Shown piece by piece: positions 62,965-64,000 of a stretch of 64,000 bases of DNA; position 1 is the first letter of the stretch, and every line of letters begins with the position of its first letter. The stretch comes from Paraburkholderia sp. BL10I2N1 (GTDB lineage: Bacteria > Pseudomonadota > Gammaproteobacteria > Burkholderiales > Burkholderiaceae), in contig NZ_SNWA01000001.1 of NCBI RefSeq assembly GCF_004361815.1, forward strand, positions 3,968,001-4,032,000. Reading direction: 5' to 3'. The notes beneath the pieces are model-generated. The model saw only the letters and a list, made by a program, of their open reading frames with translations. It was not told the DNA's origin and did not search any database. The translations under genes were made by a program, and so were the position numbers.

Positions 62965-64000
62965 TCAATTGCCCTGCTCTTCGGTCGGGAACGGCAGTTC
63001 CGCCTGCGCCGGGTGCGGCGCGACGGGTTCGCTGCCGACCGGTGTCAACGCACTGACACGCACGCCCAGGAGCCGCAGCCGCCGGTTCAGCGGGACGCGT
63101 TTGAGACATTCTGTTGCGGCGCGGCGAATCTCGACTGCATCGGCCGTTTGCACGGGAATGGTCAGATCGCGCGTCACCGTTTTGAAGTCGTCATAGCGCA
63201 GCTTGATACCGACGGTGCGGCCAGTATAGCCCTTGCGCCGAAGGTCGTCCGCTACCCGCACGCACAGGCCGGTGAACGCCGCGGACAGCGCTGCGCGATC
63301 GTGGCGCGGATGCAGGTCGCGCTCGAAGGTAGTCTCCCGGCTCATCGACCTGGGTTCGGAACTCACCACCACCGGACGTTCGTCGAAACCCTGCGACACC
63401 TCGGCAAGCCACGCGGAATAGCTCCGTCCGAAATGCGTCTGCAGCAGCCCGAGGTCCGCGCTCGCCAGATCGCCGACACTGACGATGCCAAGCGCGGCCA
63501 GCTTTTCATTCGCCTTCGGCCCGATGCCGTTCACCTTGCGCGCCGGCAGCGGCCAGATCCGCCCCGGCACGTCTGCCATCGTCAGGATGGTGAGACCATC
63601 CGGCTTGTCCAGTTCGGAGCCGATCTTCGCCAGCAGCTTGTTGGGCGCGATGCAGATCGAGCAGGTCAAGCCAGTGGCGTCACCCACTGCCTGCTTGATT
63701 TTTGCGCCGATGTCGGCGGGCTCGCCGGGGACATCGGCGAGATCGATGTAGATTTCGTCGATGCCACGGTCTTCGATCTGCGACGTGAATGTCGCCACCG
63801 CGGTCTTGAAGAGACGCGAGTAATGGCGGTAGGAGTCGAAATCGGTGGGCAGCAGGATGGCGTCGGGTGCCAGTTGCGCCGCCCTCATCATCCCCATCGC
63901 TGAAAACACGCCAAGCGCGCGGGCCTCGTAGGTGGAGGTCGTGACAACACCGCGGCCCGCGTAATCACGCAGCCGCCGGAAGCGTCTGGTGCCGTCGTCG
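62965..64000 (-). CDS. dinB: DNA polymerase IV (DinB), 5' end outside the window
   Basis: The frame is open to the window edge, so the first residues of the palm are missing; about 344 codons are seen. Upstream of the first in-window Met the frame reads GVVTTSTYEARALGVFSAMG, the Y-family N-terminus. The palm motif is DRGIDEIYIDLADVPG (catalytic Asp-Glu; a Gly replaces the usual Ser of SIDE). Thumb: KVNGIGPKANEKLAALGIVSVGDLASADLGLLQTHFG. Little finger: SEPRSMSRETTFERDL and GYTGRTVGIKLRYDDFKTVTRDL. A beta-clamp binding tail may be AELPFP near the C-terminus. Low-fidelity translesion polymerase, usually SOS-induced; its promoter is outside the window. Confidence 0.95.
   Translation of the reverse strand, partial: DDGTRRFRRLRDYAGRGVVTTSTYEARALGVFSAMGMMRAAQLAPDAILLPTDFDSYRHYSRLFKTAVATFTSQIEDRGIDEIYIDLADVPGEPADIGAKIKQAVGDATGLTCSICIAPNKLLAKIGSELDKPDGLTILTMADVPGRIWPLPARKVNGIGPKANEKLAALGIVSVGDLASADLGLLQTHFGRSYSAWLAEVSQGFDERPVVVSSEPRSMSRETTFERDLHPRHDRAALSAAFTGLCVRVADDLRRKGYTGRTVGIKLRYDDFKTVTRDLTIPVQTADAVEIRRAATECLKRVPLNRRLRLLGVRVSALTPVGSEPVAPHPAQAELPFPTEEQGN

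Overview
The window looks like chromosomal DNA of a betaproteobacterium of the order Burkholderiales, most likely Burkholderia sensu lato (Paraburkholderia or Burkholderia). Reasons: high GC content with strong GC3 bias, a PriB-containing rpsF-priB-rpsR-rplI ribosomal operon, separate ArnA domains in the L-Ara4N cluster, a sulfate operon ending in cysB, and a gcl-hyi-glxR glyoxylate operon. Almost all of it is tightly packed core-type genome. I see no prophage, insertion sequence, integrase, CRISPR array, rRNA or tRNA.

Layout. 1-5.8 kb: the end of a MATE transporter, a ComEA-like protein, a YidB protein, clpB with a textbook sigma-32 promoter, and an NsrR-like regulator divergent from a group III truncated haemoglobin. 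5.9-12.2 kb (minus): a probable long operon alaA-hom-thrC-moeA-moaD-moaE. 12.6-20.6 kb (plus): the lipid A aminoarabinose cluster, made of a Mth938-like gene, arnT and arnE, then arnB-arnC-arnA(formyltransferase)-arnA(dehydrogenase)-arnD. A perfect PmrA-type box precedes arnB. 20.7-25.6 kb: bcp, a PIN-PhoH ATPase behind a perfect 21-bp inverted repeat, an NlpC/P60 lipoprotein and an SDR without the usual catalytic motif. 25.7-30.4 kb (minus): Pit phosphate transporter with its DUF47 partner, dnaB, and the rpsF operon.

30.6-33.9 kb: an ECF sigma/zinc-finger anti-sigma pair divergent from a Tat-exported metallophosphoesterase and a CuA-like cupredoxin. Both directions carry the same promoter, GGAATAAA-N12-CCGGT. 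This is the best candidate for an undescribed regulated system here. 33.9-38.7 kb: LysR regulator and gcl-hyi-glxR. 39-45.1 kb (minus): asparaginase, cysB, cysA, cysW, cysT and sbp. 45.3-50.3 kb: lexA with two SOS boxes, a small linked gene, DUF2939, a universal stress protein, a NodIJ-type ABC exporter and a hypothetical gene. 50.5-58.3 kb: selU overlapping a DUF318-type permease, an M20 peptidase, an aldo-keto reductase, a DHA2 exporter and two orphan small genes. 58.4-62.4 kb: a catabolic-looking cluster with an XRE-cupin regulator, an FMN monooxygenase, a flavin reductase and an MFS transporter. 62.5-64 kb: a PH-domain membrane protein and dinB, cut by the window edge.

Limits: assignments rest on reading motifs and remembered family features; no database search, folding or alignment was run. 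Start codons were chosen from ribosome-binding sites and family length and are sometimes uncertain.
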